64,000 bases of DNA from Xanthomonas dyei (GCF_002939865.1 NZ_MDEE01000004.1:112257-176256); one strand, 5' to 3'; positions 1-9,493 are shown, counted from the stretch's first letter. Numbers and translations are program-made. Notes: a model not told the origin generated them from the sequence alone.

Positions 1-474
1 TCGCTGACCCTGGCCCAACACCCCTCCGAAACCGACGAACGCCTGATGGTGCGGCTGCTCGCGTTCGCCTTGTTCGCCGACGACCGCCTGGAATTTGGCC
101 GTGGTCTCAGCAACGACGACGAGCCCGACCTGTGGCTGCGCGACTACACCGGCGACCCGGATCTATGGATCGACCTCGGCCAGCCCGACGAGAGTCGCGT
201 GCGCAAGGCCTGCAACCGTTCGCGCGAAGCGGTGGTGATCGGTTACGGCGGCCAGGCCACCGAAACCTGGTGGAAGAAGCGTGCCAATGCCATGGGCCGG
301 CACCGCAACCTGCGCGTGATCGAACTCGAATCGCAGGCCACCGAGGCCCTGGGGGCGCTGATCCAGCGCGGCATGCGCTTTGACGTGATCATCCAGGACG
401 GCGAAGTGCAGATGCTGGCCGACCACGGCAGCGTCACCCTGACCCCGATGGTGCGGCAAGCGCCAGCCGAATGA
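1..474 (+). CDS. yaeQ: YaeQ family protein (5' truncated by window edge)
   Basis: The open frame is already running at base 1 and ends with TGA at 474, leaving about 157 residues of a family that is usually about 180 long, so only the first couple of dozen residues are missing. The surviving protein has the YaeQ hallmarks: an LFADDRLEFGRGLS stretch, DLWLRDYTGDPDLWIDLGQPDE, and a C-terminal half with DVIIQDGEVQM. YaeQ has a PD-(D/E)XK-nuclease-like fold, but its cellular role is unsettled; it was once linked to suppression of RfaH loss. The ATG at 46 is internal and not the real start. The stop overlaps the next gene by 4 bases (ATGA), so the two are probably co-translated. Confidence 0.9.
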   Translation, partial: SLTLAQHPSETDERLMVRLLAFALFADDRLEFGRGLSNDDEPDLWLRDYTGDPDLWIDLGQPDESRVRKACNRSREAVVIGYGGQATETWWKKRANAMGRHRNLRVIELESQATEALGALIQRGMRFDVIIQDGEVQMLADHGSVTLTPMVRQAPAE

Positions 475-1652
475 ACATGCGTTGCGACGTGCTGGTCATC
501 GGTGCCGGGGCTGCCGGGCTGATGAGCGCCTTCACCGCCGGCCGGCGCGGCCGTCAGGTGCTGGTGCTGGACCACGCCAACAAGGTCGGCAAGAAAATCC
601 TGATGTCCGGCGGTGGGCGCTGCAATTTCACCAATACCGGCACCACGCCGGGCAATTTCATTTCCGCCAATCGCCATTTCTGCAAGTCCGCGCTGGCGCG
701 CTACAGCCCGGGCGATTTCGTGGAGCTGGTCGAGCGCCATGGCATCGCCTATCACGAGAAAGAGCTGGGCCAGTTGTTCTGCGACATCTCGTCCAAGCAG
801 ATCGTGCGGCTGCTGCTGGACGAGTGCGAGGCAGCCGGGGTGCAGATCCACACCCAATGCGAGGTGCGCTCGGTCCGCCGCGACAGCGACGGCTTCACGC
901 TGGACACCAGCCTGGGACGCGTGCAGGCGCAATCGCTGATCGTCGCCACCGGCGGGCTGTCGATTCCCAGCATGGGCGCCAGCGGCTTCGGCTACACCCT
1001 GGCCAAGCAATTCGGCCATGCGCTGCTGCCGACGCGCGCCGGACTGGTGCCGCTCACCCTGAGCGGCAAGCATCAGGAACGTCTGCAGGAGTTGTCCGGC
1101 GTCGCCCTGCCGGTGGAGGCGCACTGCAACGGGACCAGCTTCCGCAACTTCATGCTACTCACCCACCGCGGCGTCAGCGGGCCGGCGATCCTGCAGATCT
1201 CGTCCTATTGGCAACCTGGCGACGACTTGCGGCTCGACCTGCTGCCGGGACACGACGCGGGCGCATGGCTGCGCGAGCAGAAGCAGCAACGCGGGGCCAC
1301 CGAGCTGCGCAATGTGCTGGGCGATGTGATGCCGCGACGCTTTGCGCAGCGCCTGTGCGAGGTGTGGTTGCCGGACAAACCTGTGCGTCAGCTGGATCCG
1401 CCGCAGCTGCAGAGCGCGGCCGAGCTGCTTTCCGCCTTCCCGCTGATCGCCAGCGGCACCGAGGGATACCGCACGGCTGAAGTCACGTTGGGTGGTATCC
1501 ACACGGATCAACTCTCCAGTGCGACCATGGAGTCGAAGCTGGTGGCCGGCCTGTACTTCGTCGGCGAAGTGCTGGACGTCACCGGCTGGCTGGGTGGCTA
1601 CAACTTTCAATGGGCCTGGGCGTCGGGACATGCCGCCGGTAGCGTGGCCTGA
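471..1652 (+). CDS. HI0933-like NAD(P)/FAD-dependent flavoprotein (YhiN/BaiN family)
   Basis: This 393-residue protein opens with an FAD-binding Rossmann motif (VIGAGAAGLMSA, about residues 9-20), followed by KVGKKILMSGGGRCNFTN, the signature of the HI0933/YhiN family. A second dinucleotide-binding motif (IVATGGLSIPSMG) lies near residue 155, and the C terminus has GGIHTDQ and YFVGEVLDVTGWLGGYNFQWAW, which closes the FAD site. Length matches the family (about 390-410). Members are predicted flavin oxidoreductases of uncertain substrate; the BaiN annotation comes from a distant homologue. The ATG overlaps the yaeQ stop, suggesting one transcript. Confidence 0.9.
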   Translation: MNMRCDVLVIGAGAAGLMSAFTAGRRGRQVLVLDHANKVGKKILMSGGGRCNFTNTGTTPGNFISANRHFCKSALARYSPGDFVELVERHGIAYHEKELGQLFCDISSKQIVRLLLDECEAAGVQIHTQCEVRSVRRDSDGFTLDTSLGRVQAQSLIVATGGLSIPSMGASGFGYTLAKQFGHALLPTRAGLVPLTLSGKHQERLQELSGVALPVEAHCNGTSFRNFMLLTHRGVSGPAILQISSYWQPGDDLRLDLLPGHDAGAWLREQKQQRGATELRNVLGDVMPRRFAQRLCEVWLPDKPVRQLDPPQLQSAAELLSAFPLIASGTEGYRTAEVTLGGIHTDQLSSATMESKLVAGLYFVGEVLDVTGWLGGYNFQWAWASGHAAGSVA

Positions 1653-1769
1653 TGCCTCTTCGTCGCGTGGAAGCGTGGCCCAAGTCTCACACCGGATGCG
1701 GTCTTGTCCACAGACATGGACGCAGTCGATGACCTTCGTGTATTAAAGCCCGTCGCCAGGGAGTTGCGC

Positions 1770-3839
1770 ATGCAAAGAGGTAAAGATCTCACCCTCCGCC
1801 TGATGATCGTCGACGACAGTGTCGAGCGTGCGGAGGCGATCGTGACAGCGCTGCGCAACGGCGGCATCGCGGTGCGGCCTTCGCGCCCGCAATCTCCGGA
1901 AGAGCTCGCCAGCATGCTTGCCGGGCAGATCGATCTGGCCCTGCATGGACAGGCGCTGCAGATTCCGATGAGCACCCTGCAGCAGCAGATCGCCGGCAGC
2001 GGCAAGGACATTCCGATCATCCTGCTGGCCGAGCGCATCGAAGAAAACGCATTGGTCGAGGCCGCTGCGCACGGCATCCGCGCAATCGTGCTGCGCCACC
2101 GCCCCGAACACCTGCTCTCCCTGGTGCGTTCGGAATGGGCCGACCTGCAGGCGCGTCGCGGCCTGCGTCGCATCGAAGCGCAGATGCGCGAAACCGAGCG
2201 CCGCTGCGATGCCCTGATCGCCTCCTCGCGCGATCCCATCGCCTATGTGCACGAAGGCATGCATATCCGCGCCAACGAGGCGTATCTGGAAATGTTCGGC
2301 TTCGAGTCGTTCGACGATGTCGAAGGCGTGTCGCTGCTGGACATGATCGCCGCGCAGTACGTCGACGACTTCAAGCAATTGCTCAAGGCCATGGCCAAGG
2401 GCGAGCCGCCGCCGGCGCAGTACAAGGTCGACGCGCGCCGGCTGGAAGGCGACACCTTCCCGGCGACGATGGAATTTGCCACCGCCACCTACGAAGGCGA
2501 GCCGTGCATCCAGGTGGTGTTCCGCCGCCGCGAGGAATTCGACCCGGAACTGGCGCGCGAGGTCGAAGACCTGCGCCAGCGCGATCAGGTCACCGGCCTG
2601 CTCAACCGGCCCACCTTCATGGTGGCGCTGGAACAGGCGGTGGCGCGCGCCGGCCGCAGCGAAGGCCAGTCCGGCTTTCTGCTGATCGAGCCGGATCACT
2701 ACGCGCGCATCCTTCCCGAGATCGGCCTGGACTCGGCCGACGCCTTGATCGCGGCCATGGCCGCGCATGTGGCCGGTATAGTCGATGAAAGCGTGGTGGC
2801 TGCGCGCTTCGGCGAGCACAGCTTTGCCTTGCTGCTGGACGGCAACTACGCACGCACCCACGCGCTGGCCGAAACGGTGCGCGATGCGTTTGCGCAGCAT
2901 GTTTTCAGCGTCGGTTCGCGCTCGGCCACGGTCACGGTGAGCATCGGCGGCGTGCAGATCGGCGAAAAGATCGCCAGCATCGGCCAGGTACTCAATCGCG
3001 GGACCGAGGCGGTGCGCACCACCGCCGAACTCGGCGGCAACGCGGTGAGCATCTACGACCCGGCCGCCTCCGACCGGGCCGAGGAAGAGCGCATCGAACG
3101 CTGGGTCGAGCAACTGCGCGAGGCATTGGTTGGCGATGGCTTCCTGCTGCATTACCAGCCGGTGCTCAATCTGCAGGGCGAGCCGCTGGAGCTGTATCAG
3201 GCGTTCCTGCGCCTGGATCGCAATGGCGAGATGATGTCGCCCAATGCCTTCATGGCCATTGCCGAAGAGCACGACCTGATCACCGAAATCGACCGCTGGG
3301 TGGTGGCGCGCGCCATCCGTCAGCTCGGCGAGCGGCAGCGTGCGGGGCACAAGACGCACCTGCTGGTGCGCATCGGGCCGAACTCGTTCTCCGACCCGCA
3401 GATGATCGACACCATCCGCGAACAGTTGGCGGTATACGGCGTGCCCGGCGAGCGCTTGTGGTTGCAGACGCCGGAATCGAAGGTGTTTACGCACCTGCGC
3501 AATGCGCAGCAATTTCTGGCGGCGGTGTCGGCGATGGGCTGCAAGGTCGGGCTGGAGCAGTTCGGTTCGGGCCTGGACTCGTTCCAGCTGCTGGCGCATT
3601 TCCAGCCGGCCTTCCTCAAGCTGGACCGAGGCATCACCGGCGACGTCGCCTCGGCCCGCGAGAGCCAGGAAAAGATCCGCGAAATCACCTCGCGCGCGCA
3701 GCCGGCCGGCATTTTGACCGTGGCCGAATTCGTGGCCGATGCGCAGTCGATGAGCAGCTTCTTCAGTGCGGGAGTGGATTATGTGCAGGGCGATTTTGTC
3801 GCACCGACCGGCCCGCTGATGAACTACGAATTCGGCTGA
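1770..3839 (+). CDS. fimX: FimX-type c-di-GMP receptor (REC-like, PAS, degenerate GGDEF and EAL)
   Basis: Starting at the ATG at 1770 gives 689 residues, the length I recall for Xanthomonas FimX, with a GGGAG Shine-Dalgarno just upstream; an in-frame ATG at 1704 is less likely. Order: receiver-like domain (about 8-125), PAS (about 150-255), GGDEF-like (about 265-420), EAL-like (about 440-680). The GGDEF motif reads GEHSF, the EAL motif reads QAF (LYQAFLRLD), and the usual catalytic DDFGTG stretch is LEQFGSG, so neither cyclase nor phosphodiesterase activity is expected. In Xanthomonas and Pseudomonas, FimX binds c-di-GMP through its EAL domain and contacts PilZ and PilB to control type IV pili. 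A terminator follows at once, so it appears to end its own unit. Confidence 0.9.
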   Translation: MQRGKDLTLRLMIVDDSVERAEAIVTALRNGGIAVRPSRPQSPEELASMLAGQIDLALHGQALQIPMSTLQQQIAGSGKDIPIILLAERIEENALVEAAAHGIRAIVLRHRPEHLLSLVRSEWADLQARRGLRRIEAQMRETERRCDALIASSRDPIAYVHEGMHIRANEAYLEMFGFESFDDVEGVSLLDMIAAQYVDDFKQLLKAMAKGEPPPAQYKVDARRLEGDTFPATMEFATATYEGEPCIQVVFRRREEFDPELAREVEDLRQRDQVTGLLNRPTFMVALEQAVARAGRSEGQSGFLLIEPDHYARILPEIGLDSADALIAAMAAHVAGIVDESVVAARFGEHSFALLLDGNYARTHALAETVRDAFAQHVFSVGSRSATVTVSIGGVQIGEKIASIGQVLNRGTEAVRTTAELGGNAVSIYDPAASDRAEEERIERWVEQLREALVGDGFLLHYQPVLNLQGEPLELYQAFLRLDRNGEMMSPNAFMAIAEEHDLITEIDRWVVARAIRQLGERQRAGHKTHLLVRIGPNSFSDPQMIDTIREQLAVYGVPGERLWLQTPESKVFTHLRNAQQFLAAVSAMGCKVGLEQFGSGLDSFQLLAHFQPAFLKLDRGITGDVASARESQEKIREITSRAQPAGILTVAEFVADAQSMSSFFSAGVDYVQGDFVAPTGPLMNYEFG

Positions 3840-3865
3840 CCCAACCGAAAGCCGGCAACGCAGCA

Positions 3866-3901
3866 CAACAAAAAAACCCGCAATGCGCGGGTTTTTTGTT
3901 G
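3866..3901. terminator. Bidirectional Rho-independent terminator between fimX and htpX
   Basis: A hairpin with stem CCCGC/GCGGG is flanked by an A-run on the left and a T-run on the right, so stem plus tail extends to about 15 bp per side. It lies 27 bases after the fimX stop and reads as a terminator on both strands, which suits the convergent fimX and htpX genes. Confidence 0.85.
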
Positions 3902-4067
3902 TCTTTCAAGCCGATACGCAGTCGACCGGTTTCCAACCAGGCGATGCAGCGGGCACTGTTGCGTTGAGCATGGGCGGCGCGCTCGTGTGGCCGTTGCACC
4001 AACGATCGATGCTGATCACGGCAGCGCCTTGCGCATCACACGGCGCCGCTGCGATCTCGGGGGCCGC

Positions 4068-4946
4068 TTACAGTGCCGCACCATTGGCCGCACGCAACGC
4101 CGTAATGCGCTCGGTCAGCGGCGGGTGGCTCAGGAACAGCCGACGCAAGCCGTCGCCCACCCCACCGGAGATGCCGAACGCCTGTACCTGCGAGGGCAAG
4201 GTGCTCTGGCCATGGTTGAGCGACAGCCGCTCCAGCGCGGCGATCATCTTGTTGCGTCCGGCCAGCTGCGCGCCACCGGCGTCGGCACGGAACTCGCGAC
4301 GGCGCGAGAACCACATCGCGATCATGGTCGCGAACATGCCAAGCACCATCTCCAGCGCGAACACGATGATGTAGTACGCAAAGCCGCGGCCGCCCTCGCG
4401 GTTGCCCGACAAGGTGCTGTCGATGATGCCGCCGACCACGCGCGCCAACACGATCACGAAGGTATTGAGCACGCCTTGCAGCAACGCCATGGTGACCATG
4501 TCGCCATTGGCAACGTGGGCGATTTCATGACCCAGCACTGCTTCGGCCTCGTCCTGGCTCATGTTCTGCAGCAGGCCGGTGGAGACCGCGACCAGGGCAT
4601 TGTTGCGATTGGCGCCGGTTGCGAAGGCATTGATTTCCGGGCCCTCGTAGATCGCCACTTCCGGCATGCCGATGCCGGCGGCCTGCGCCTGGCGCCGCAC
4701 CGTCTCCAGCAACCACCGCTCGGTCGGGGTGCGCGGCTCGGTGATCACCTGCGCACCGGTGCTGCACTTGGCCATGAATTTGGACAGCAGCAGGGAAATG
4801 AACGCGCCGCCGAAACCGAAGATGGCGCCCATCACCAGCAAGCCGCTCATCTGCGCAGAGTTGACGCCCAGGACCGACATCACAATGCTGGCGAGGAACA
4901 ACACCGCCAGGTTGGTCAGCAGGAACAGGAAAATGCGGTTGAACAT
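4068..4946 (-). CDS. htpX: Zinc metalloprotease HtpX
   Basis: A 292-residue inner-membrane protease that matches HtpX in length and layout. Two N-terminal membrane segments (about residues 5-25 and 33-53) precede the cytoplasmic domain; the zinc motif HEIAH ([14 protein letters not shown]) is near residue 140, two further membrane segments follow, and the downstream EFRAD motif supplies the third zinc ligand. HtpX degrades misfolded membrane proteins together with FtsH. The gene is convergent with fimX and divergent from gluQ, with only 97 bases between the htpX and gluQ starts, so both promoters must share that gap. Confidence 0.96.
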   Translation of the reverse strand: MFNRIFLFLLTNLAVLFLASIVMSVLGVNSAQMSGLLVMGAIFGFGGAFISLLLSKFMAKCSTGAQVITEPRTPTERWLLETVRRQAQAAGIGMPEVAIYEGPEINAFATGANRNNALVAVSTGLLQNMSQDEAEAVLGHEIAHVANGDMVTMALLQGVLNTFVIVLARVVGGIIDSTLSGNREGGRGFAYYIIVFALEMVLGMFATMIAMWFSRRREFRADAGGAQLAGRNKMIAALERLSLNHGQSTLPSQVQAFGISGGVGDGLRRLFLSHPPLTERITALRAANGAAL

Positions 4947-5043
4947 GACGCGCTTGCTCCACTCATGCGGGGTGAACTGGTGCGGAGTTGCGGCCGTCGC
5001 GGCTTGAAATCAAGCAAGCACCTGACCGACGATTCAGCTGCTT

Positions 5044-5943
5044 ATGCCATCGCCTCCCTACCGCGGCCGCTTCGCGCCCTCCCCGACCGGCCCCCTGCAC
5101 TTCGGCTCCCTGCTGGCGGCGTTCGGCAGCTGGTTGCTCGCTCGTCATGCCGGTGGGCAGTGGTGCGTGCGTATCGAGGACATCGACCCGCCGCGCGCCG
5201 AGCCAGGCGCGTCCGAACGCCAGCTGCGCAGCCTGGCCGCGTTCGGGCTGGTCTCGGACTTGCCGGTGATCCGGCAATCGGACCGCGATGCGCACTACAG
5301 CGACGCCATCGCCGCACTGCTGGAGACCGGGCTGGCGTTCGAATGCAGCTGCAGCCGCGCCGATCTGGCGCAGATGGGCGGCATCCACCACGCCTGCGTG
5401 GCGGCGCTGGGCGACCGGCGCGCGGTGCGCCTTCGGGTGCCGCCACAGGCGCCGGTCGGCTTCGACGATGCCTTACAAGGCCATGTGCTGCAGGACGTCT
5501 ACACCGACGTTGGCGATGTGGTGCTGCGCCGTGCCGATGGCTATTGGGCGTACCAGTTGGCGGTGGTGGTGGACGATGCACTGCAAGGCATCACCGATGT
5601 CGTGCGCGGCGCCGACCTGCTCGACTCCACCCCGCGCCAACTCCTGCTGCAGCGCGCCCTGAACCTGCCGCAGCCGCGCTATCTGCATCTGCCGCTGATC
5701 CTGGATGCCGATGGCCGCAAGCTGTCCAAATCGCATGGTGCGCCCGCACTGGACGACGCCGACCCGTTGCCTGCGCTGCGTGCCGCCTGGCAGGCGCTGG
5801 GCCAGCTGGCGTCCGCCCTGCCGCGGCATGCGGGCATCGATGCGCTGCTGCAGCATGCCGTGCAGCATTTTTCGCCCGAGCTGCTGACGCGCACGGCCAC
5901 CCAGGGCAGCAATGGGCGCGCATCGCAGCCCGGGCGTGACTAG
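5044..5943 (+). CDS. gluQ: Glutamyl-Q tRNA(Asp) synthetase
   Basis: This 299-residue protein resembles the catalytic half of glutamyl-tRNA synthetase and lacks an anticodon-binding domain, as expected for GluQ-RS. It has the HIGH-like motif in FAPSPTGPLHFGSL (about residues 9-22), VRIEDIDPPR, a CSCSR zinc-site element near residue 100, and the KMSKS equivalent KLSKSHG near residue 223. The enzyme charges glutamate onto the queuosine base at position 34 of tRNA-Asp. QueG, which makes queuosine, is encoded 10 kb away at 15.3 kb, so substrate and modifier are both represented in the window. Confidence 0.95.
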   Translation: MPSPPYRGRFAPSPTGPLHFGSLLAAFGSWLLARHAGGQWCVRIEDIDPPRAEPGASERQLRSLAAFGLVSDLPVIRQSDRDAHYSDAIAALLETGLAFECSCSRADLAQMGGIHHACVAALGDRRAVRLRVPPQAPVGFDDALQGHVLQDVYTDVGDVVLRRADGYWAYQLAVVVDDALQGITDVVRGADLLDSTPRQLLLQRALNLPQPRYLHLPLILDADGRKLSKSHGAPALDDADPLPALRAAWQALGQLASALPRHAGIDALLQHAVQHFSPELLTRTATQGSNGRASQPGRD

Positions 5944-6028
5944 AATTGCGACCCAGCACCGGCATCCGGGCGCGGCGCCTGCGCCGGCACCCTGATCGCC
6001 CCGGCCTTACCCGCTTATTGGAGTCGTC

Positions 6029-6769
6029 ATGACATCTCGCGTCGCATTGGTCACCGGCGGCACCGGCGGTATCGGTACCGCCATCTGCAAGCGTCTGGCC
6101 GACCAGGGCCACAAGGTGGCCAGCAACTTCCGCAACGACGAAAAGGCGCGCGACTGGCAGCAGCGCATGCAGGCGCAGGGCTACACATTTGCCTTGTTCC
6201 GTGGCGATGTGGCGTCGTCCGAGCATGCGCGCGCCCTGGTCGAGGAAGTGGAAGCATCGCTGGGGCCGATCGAGGTTCTGGTCAACAACGCCGGCATCAC
6301 CCGCGATACCACCTTCCACCGCATGACCGCCGAGCAATGGCACGACGTGATCAACACCAACCTCAACTCGGTGTTCAACGTCACCCGCCCGGTGATCGAG
6401 GGCATGCGCAAGCGCGGTTGGGGCCGGGTGATCCAGATCAGTTCCATCAACGGGCTCAAGGGCCAGTACGGCCAGGCCAATTACGCAGCTGCCAAGGCCG
6501 GCATGCATGGCTTCACCATTTCGCTGGCGCGCGAAAATGCCGCGTTCGGGGTCACGGTCAACACGGTCTCGCCCGGCTATGTGGCCACCGACATGGTGAT
6601 GGCAGTGCCGGAAGAGGTCCGCGCCAAGATCGTGGCCGACATCCCCACCGGCCGGCTGGGACGCCCGGAAGAGATCGCCTATGCCGTGGCGTTTCTGGTG
6701 GCGGAAGAGGCCGCCTGGATTACCGGCTCCAATCTGGACATCAACGGCGGGCACCACATGGGCTGGTAA
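6029..6769 (+). CDS. phaB: Acetoacetyl-CoA reductase (short-chain dehydrogenase)
   Basis: This 246-residue SDR protein has the NADPH-binding motif TGGTGGIG (residues 8-15), NNAGITRD, and the catalytic Ser (QISSINGLKGQ) and Tyr-Lys pair (YAAAKAG). Its ending, INGGHHMGW, is typical of PhbB/PhaB rather than general FabG. It reduces acetoacetyl-CoA to (R)-3-hydroxybutyryl-CoA for polyhydroxybutyrate. A GGAG Shine-Dalgarno sits 7 bases before the ATG. The next gene is phaR, which supports the assignment; phaC and phaA are not in this window. FabG-type 3-oxoacyl-ACP reductase is the only real alternative. Confidence 0.92.
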   Translation: MTSRVALVTGGTGGIGTAICKRLADQGHKVASNFRNDEKARDWQQRMQAQGYTFALFRGDVASSEHARALVEEVEASLGPIEVLVNNAGITRDTTFHRMTAEQWHDVINTNLNSVFNVTRPVIEGMRKRGWGRVIQISSINGLKGQYGQANYAAAKAGMHGFTISLARENAAFGVTVNTVSPGYVATDMVMAVPEEVRAKIVADIPTGRLGRPEEIAYAVAFLVAEEAAWITGSNLDINGGHHMGW

Positions 6770-6815
6770 CGTTTGCTGCAACTTTGCGGTGCAGCATGGA
6801 TTCGAGCCAAAAACC

Positions 6816-6829
6816 ATGTTGCGCAACAT
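6816..6829. promoter_or_regulatory. Perfect 14-bp palindrome upstream of phaR (candidate operator)
   Basis: ATGTTGCGCAACAT is a perfect palindrome, 100 bases before the phaR start and just after phaB. More TGC/GCA-rich sequence surrounds it (GCTGCAAC at about 6776, GTTGCAAC at about 6870). PhaR repressors are known to bind TGC/GCA-rich sites and to repress their own gene, so this is a candidate PhaR operator by inference only. Confidence 0.4.
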
Positions 6830-6928
6830 TTTTAATGTGTCCGCTTCAGCAAATAAGGCCTTTTGGCTGTTGCAACCGCTGCTGCGCTGCGCCATCCTGC
6901 GCGCACTATCAGTGTGAGTGAACGTTCC

Positions 6929-7504
6929 ATGGCCGGACTTCGCATCATCAAGAAGTATCCCAATCGCCGTCTCTACGACACCGAGATTTCCAGCTATATC
7001 ACCATCGAAGATGTGCGCCAGTTGATCATCGACGGCGAGGAGTTCGAAGTCCGCGATGCCAAGAGTGGCGAAGATTTAAGTCGTGCCGTCTTGTTGCAGA
7101 TCATTGCCGACCGGGAACAGGACGGCGAGCCGATGCTCTCCACCCAGTTGCTGAGCCAGATCATCCGGTTCTACGGAGACTCGCTGCAGGGCTTCATGGG
7201 TAACTACCTGGAGCGCAGCATGCAGGTGTTCCTGGACCAGCAGCAGCAGTTCCGCCAGCAGATGGGCAACCTGCTCGGGCAGACCCCGTGGGCGATGATG
7301 AACCAGCTCACCGAGCGCAACCTGGAGCTATGGCAGGAGTTCCAGCGCAACTTCGGCGCCGGTTTCGGTCGTCCGGGTGGCCCTGGCACACCGCCGACCC
7401 CGCCTGGCGCCGGCAGCATGGGCAGCGGCCCGATGGGCACCGGTACGCACGGTGCGTCCAACAGCCACAGCAGCACCACCGGCAAGGCCCGCAACCGCGG
7501 ATGA
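6929..7504 (+). CDS. phaR: Polyhydroxyalkanoate synthesis repressor PhaR
   Basis: The ATG at 6929 gives 191 residues; a GTG at 6914 would add five. The N-terminal PHB/PHA accumulation regulator DNA-binding domain is clear (RIIKKYPNRRLYDTEISSYIT at residues 4-24), followed by the PHB-binding helical region (about 65-135, with RFYGDSLQGFMGNYLERS). The tail from about residue 150 is Gly/Pro/Ser/Thr-rich low complexity. PhaR represses phasin and its own gene until PHB granules titrate it. It lies 159 bases after phaB on the same strand, with a candidate operator in the gap. Confidence 0.94.
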   Translation: MAGLRIIKKYPNRRLYDTEISSYITIEDVRQLIIDGEEFEVRDAKSGEDLSRAVLLQIIADREQDGEPMLSTQLLSQIIRFYGDSLQGFMGNYLERSMQVFLDQQQQFRQQMGNLLGQTPWAMMNQLTERNLELWQEFQRNFGAGFGRPGGPGTPPTPPGAGSMGSGPMGTGTHGASNSHSSTTGKARNRG

Positions 7505-7515
7505 AGCCACTGCTC

Positions 7516-7545
7516 GCGCCTTCCAGCCTGAGCGGCTGGAGGCGC
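7516..7545. terminator. Hairpin between convergent phaR and TraB-family gene
   Basis: GCGCCTTCCAGCC and GGCTGGAGGCGC form a 12-bp stem with one bulged T and a 5-base loop, placed exactly between two convergent genes. There is no U-run on either side, so it may act as an intrinsic terminator without a tail or as a 3'-end stabiliser. Confidence 0.5.
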
Positions 7546-7551
7546 GACTGG

Positions 7552-8529
7552 TCAGTGGCCAGCCTGCTGCGCGCAAGCCGAGCAGATCCGCTCTACGTGG
7601 TAGCCGCGCGCACGCAGGCGCTCCACCACACCGTCGTTCCCCAACAGATGCAGGGCGCCTACCACGACCAAGGTGGTTCCGCTGCCCTTGCCCAGCTGTT
7701 TTTCCAGCCGCGGCACCCAACGCGCATTGCGTTCGACATTGATGTCCTGATACAGCGCCGGGTACTGGCGGCGCATGTCTTCGGCCATTTGCGTGGATAG
7801 CGTATGCACGTCGCCGTCGCGCCAGGCCGCATGCAGCCGACGCAGCTGATCGGTGGTCTCGGCTTCGTCCAGCGCCTCTTCCAGCAGCTGATGCTGCTCG
7901 GTGGGCGACATGCCATCCAGCAGGGCGATCTGTTCTTCGGCGCGCTCCAGGCCGTCGGTGGGCTTGCCCTTGGCCTGCGCCTGATCCATCAGGTAATGAT
8001 CCAGACCCGCGTTCGCGTCCATGCCTTGCCGGCTCATCTCGGCCAGGCTGATCGATAGCGCGACGAACCAGGGTTTGAGCGACTGCAGGGCGTCGATCGA
8101 CATGCCGTACTTGCGCGCGTAGGCACTGAGCGCCTGCCAGGTCTTTGCGTCCAGCACGTCCTGCAAGGTGCGGCCATCGGTGCGTCGTGCCACTTGCAGC
8201 ATGCGGCTGGCCAGCTGCGGCGATTGCGCATCCGACGGCGGCAGCTCGAACAGCAGACGGTCGGCCTTGGCGAATGCCTGCATCACATCCGGCGACAATG
8301 GGTAATCGCTGGGCTTGAGCACGTGGAACGAGCCCAGCAGATAGAGCGTGCCGCCCTTGCCGTCGACTTTCCACAACAGCGGCACCGGCGGGCCGGCAGG
8401 TGCGTCGTTGGCACCGCGCGCCCAGGCCGGTGCGGCCGCCCCGCTCCATAGCGCCAGGCCGATCAGCGCGCCACTGCACCAGGCGGCAATGCGCGCACGC
8501 AGGCGCACCGTCATCGCATCAACGTTCAC
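7552..8529 (-). CDS. TraB/GumN family exported protein
   Basis: This 325-residue protein begins with a probable signal peptide (hydrophobic stretch about residues 16-37, ending AWARG), then the TraB/GumN domain. Conserved landmarks are WKVDG, GSFHVLKPSDYPL near residue 68, a Glu/Asp-rich central region, and the C-terminal VVVGALHLLGNDGV. The family is related to the TIKI/PrgY group of putative metalloproteases, in which the early SFH and late GALH histidines are candidate metal ligands. In Xanthomonas a relative, GumN, sits at the end of the gum cluster; here the gene lies downstream of mutL instead. Its function is unknown. Confidence 0.85.
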   Translation of the reverse strand: MNVDAMTVRLRARIAAWCSGALIGLALWSGAAAPAWARGANDAPAGPPVPLLWKVDGKGGTLYLLGSFHVLKPSDYPLSPDVMQAFAKADRLLFELPPSDAQSPQLASRMLQVARRTDGRTLQDVLDAKTWQALSAYARKYGMSIDALQSLKPWFVALSISLAEMSRQGMDANAGLDHYLMDQAQAKGKPTDGLERAEEQIALLDGMSPTEQHQLLEEALDEAETTDQLRRLHAAWRDGDVHTLSTQMAEDMRRQYPALYQDINVERNARWVPRLEKQLGKGSGTTLVVVGALHLLGNDGVVERLRARGYHVERICSACAQQAGH

Positions 8530-8554
8530 CGTTCACCGTATCCACCTCATCACG

Positions 8555-9493
8555 TCAGTGCGGCACCTTGTAGGTTTTCTCGCCGGCCGAGACCGCCAGA
8601 TCGATCCGGTTTTCCGGCGGCGGCAACGGGCAGGTTGCGAAGGGAGTGAACGCGCACGGCGGGTTGTAGGCGCGATTGAAGTCCACCACCACATGACCGG
8701 ACGCATCCGGCACGTCCACGTCCAGGAAGCGCCCGGCCGGATAGCTGCCGTGCCCACTGGTGCGGTCGGCGAATACGACGAAGGCCGGCCGCCCAGGTTC
8801 GCCGATCGTTTCCAGCCGATATGTCTTGCCATCGCGCTCGAAGACGATGGCGCCGGCGTTGGGCTGCTCGCTACTGATGCCGACGATGTCTATGATCGGG
8901 ATGGTCTTGCCGACATCGTTGGGCACGTAGCGTGCGGTGATGCGCCAGGAAGGATCTGCCGGCCAGTATTCCAGCCCGGCGAATTTGCTGCGCGATGGCG
9001 CGTCGGCGTGCTTGACCCGCAGCGCGTCGCGGTCGCCGCGATGAATCAGGCTGAGCACGCCCTTGCCATCGTCGAAGTGGATGAACGTGGGCTGCGGATC
9101 GCGATCGGACTGGAAGCGGATCTTGCCGGTCAGCGGCTTGCCATCCACGCTGAGCGCAGCGCCACGTTCGGGCACGAACCACACCGCCCCACCCTCGCTG
9201 GACACCATGCCCATCTTCGGCGGCCCGACCGCAAGCCGGATGCCGCTATCGGCGCTACTGCCGATGTAATGCGCTTTCAGCGACAGCCAATGCAGCCCGA
9301 CCAGGCTGGTCCAGCCATCGGGCGCACGCAGTTCATTGATCCGGCTTTCGCGCCAGGCGGCGTTGTCGGCCAGGAATGTCTTGTCCAACGCCACCGGCGC
9401 GGCAGGCGGCGGCGCATCGCGCCCACATCCGACCAGCGCCGCTGCCACCAGCATGCCGAGCAGCCAGCCCTTCCCCGTGTGCACTGCCATCAT
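8555..9493 (-). CDS. DUF1684 lipoprotein
   Basis: The likely start is the ATG at 9493, which overlaps the mutL stop (ATGATGG) and follows an AGGGGG Shine-Dalgarno; this gives 312 residues. The start has a lipoprotein signal ([13 protein letters not shown], with Cys near residue 23). The body matches DUF1684: [10 protein letters not shown] near the start of the domain, and [24 protein letters not shown] near the C terminus, the most conserved part. The biochemical role of the family is not known. Tight coupling suggests it is co-transcribed with mutL. Confidence 0.88.
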   Translation of the reverse strand: MMAVHTGKGWLLGMLVAAALVGCGRDAPPPAAPVALDKTFLADNAAWRESRINELRAPDGWTSLVGLHWLSLKAHYIGSSADSGIRLAVGPPKMGMVSSEGGAVWFVPERGAALSVDGKPLTGKIRFQSDRDPQPTFIHFDDGKGVLSLIHRGDRDALRVKHADAPSRSKFAGLEYWPADPSWRITARYVPNDVGKTIPIIDIVGISSEQPNAGAIVFERDGKTYRLETIGEPGRPAFVVFADRTSGHGSYPAGRFLDVDVPDASGHVVVDFNRAYNPPCAFTPFATCPLPPPENRIDLAVSAGEKTYKVPH

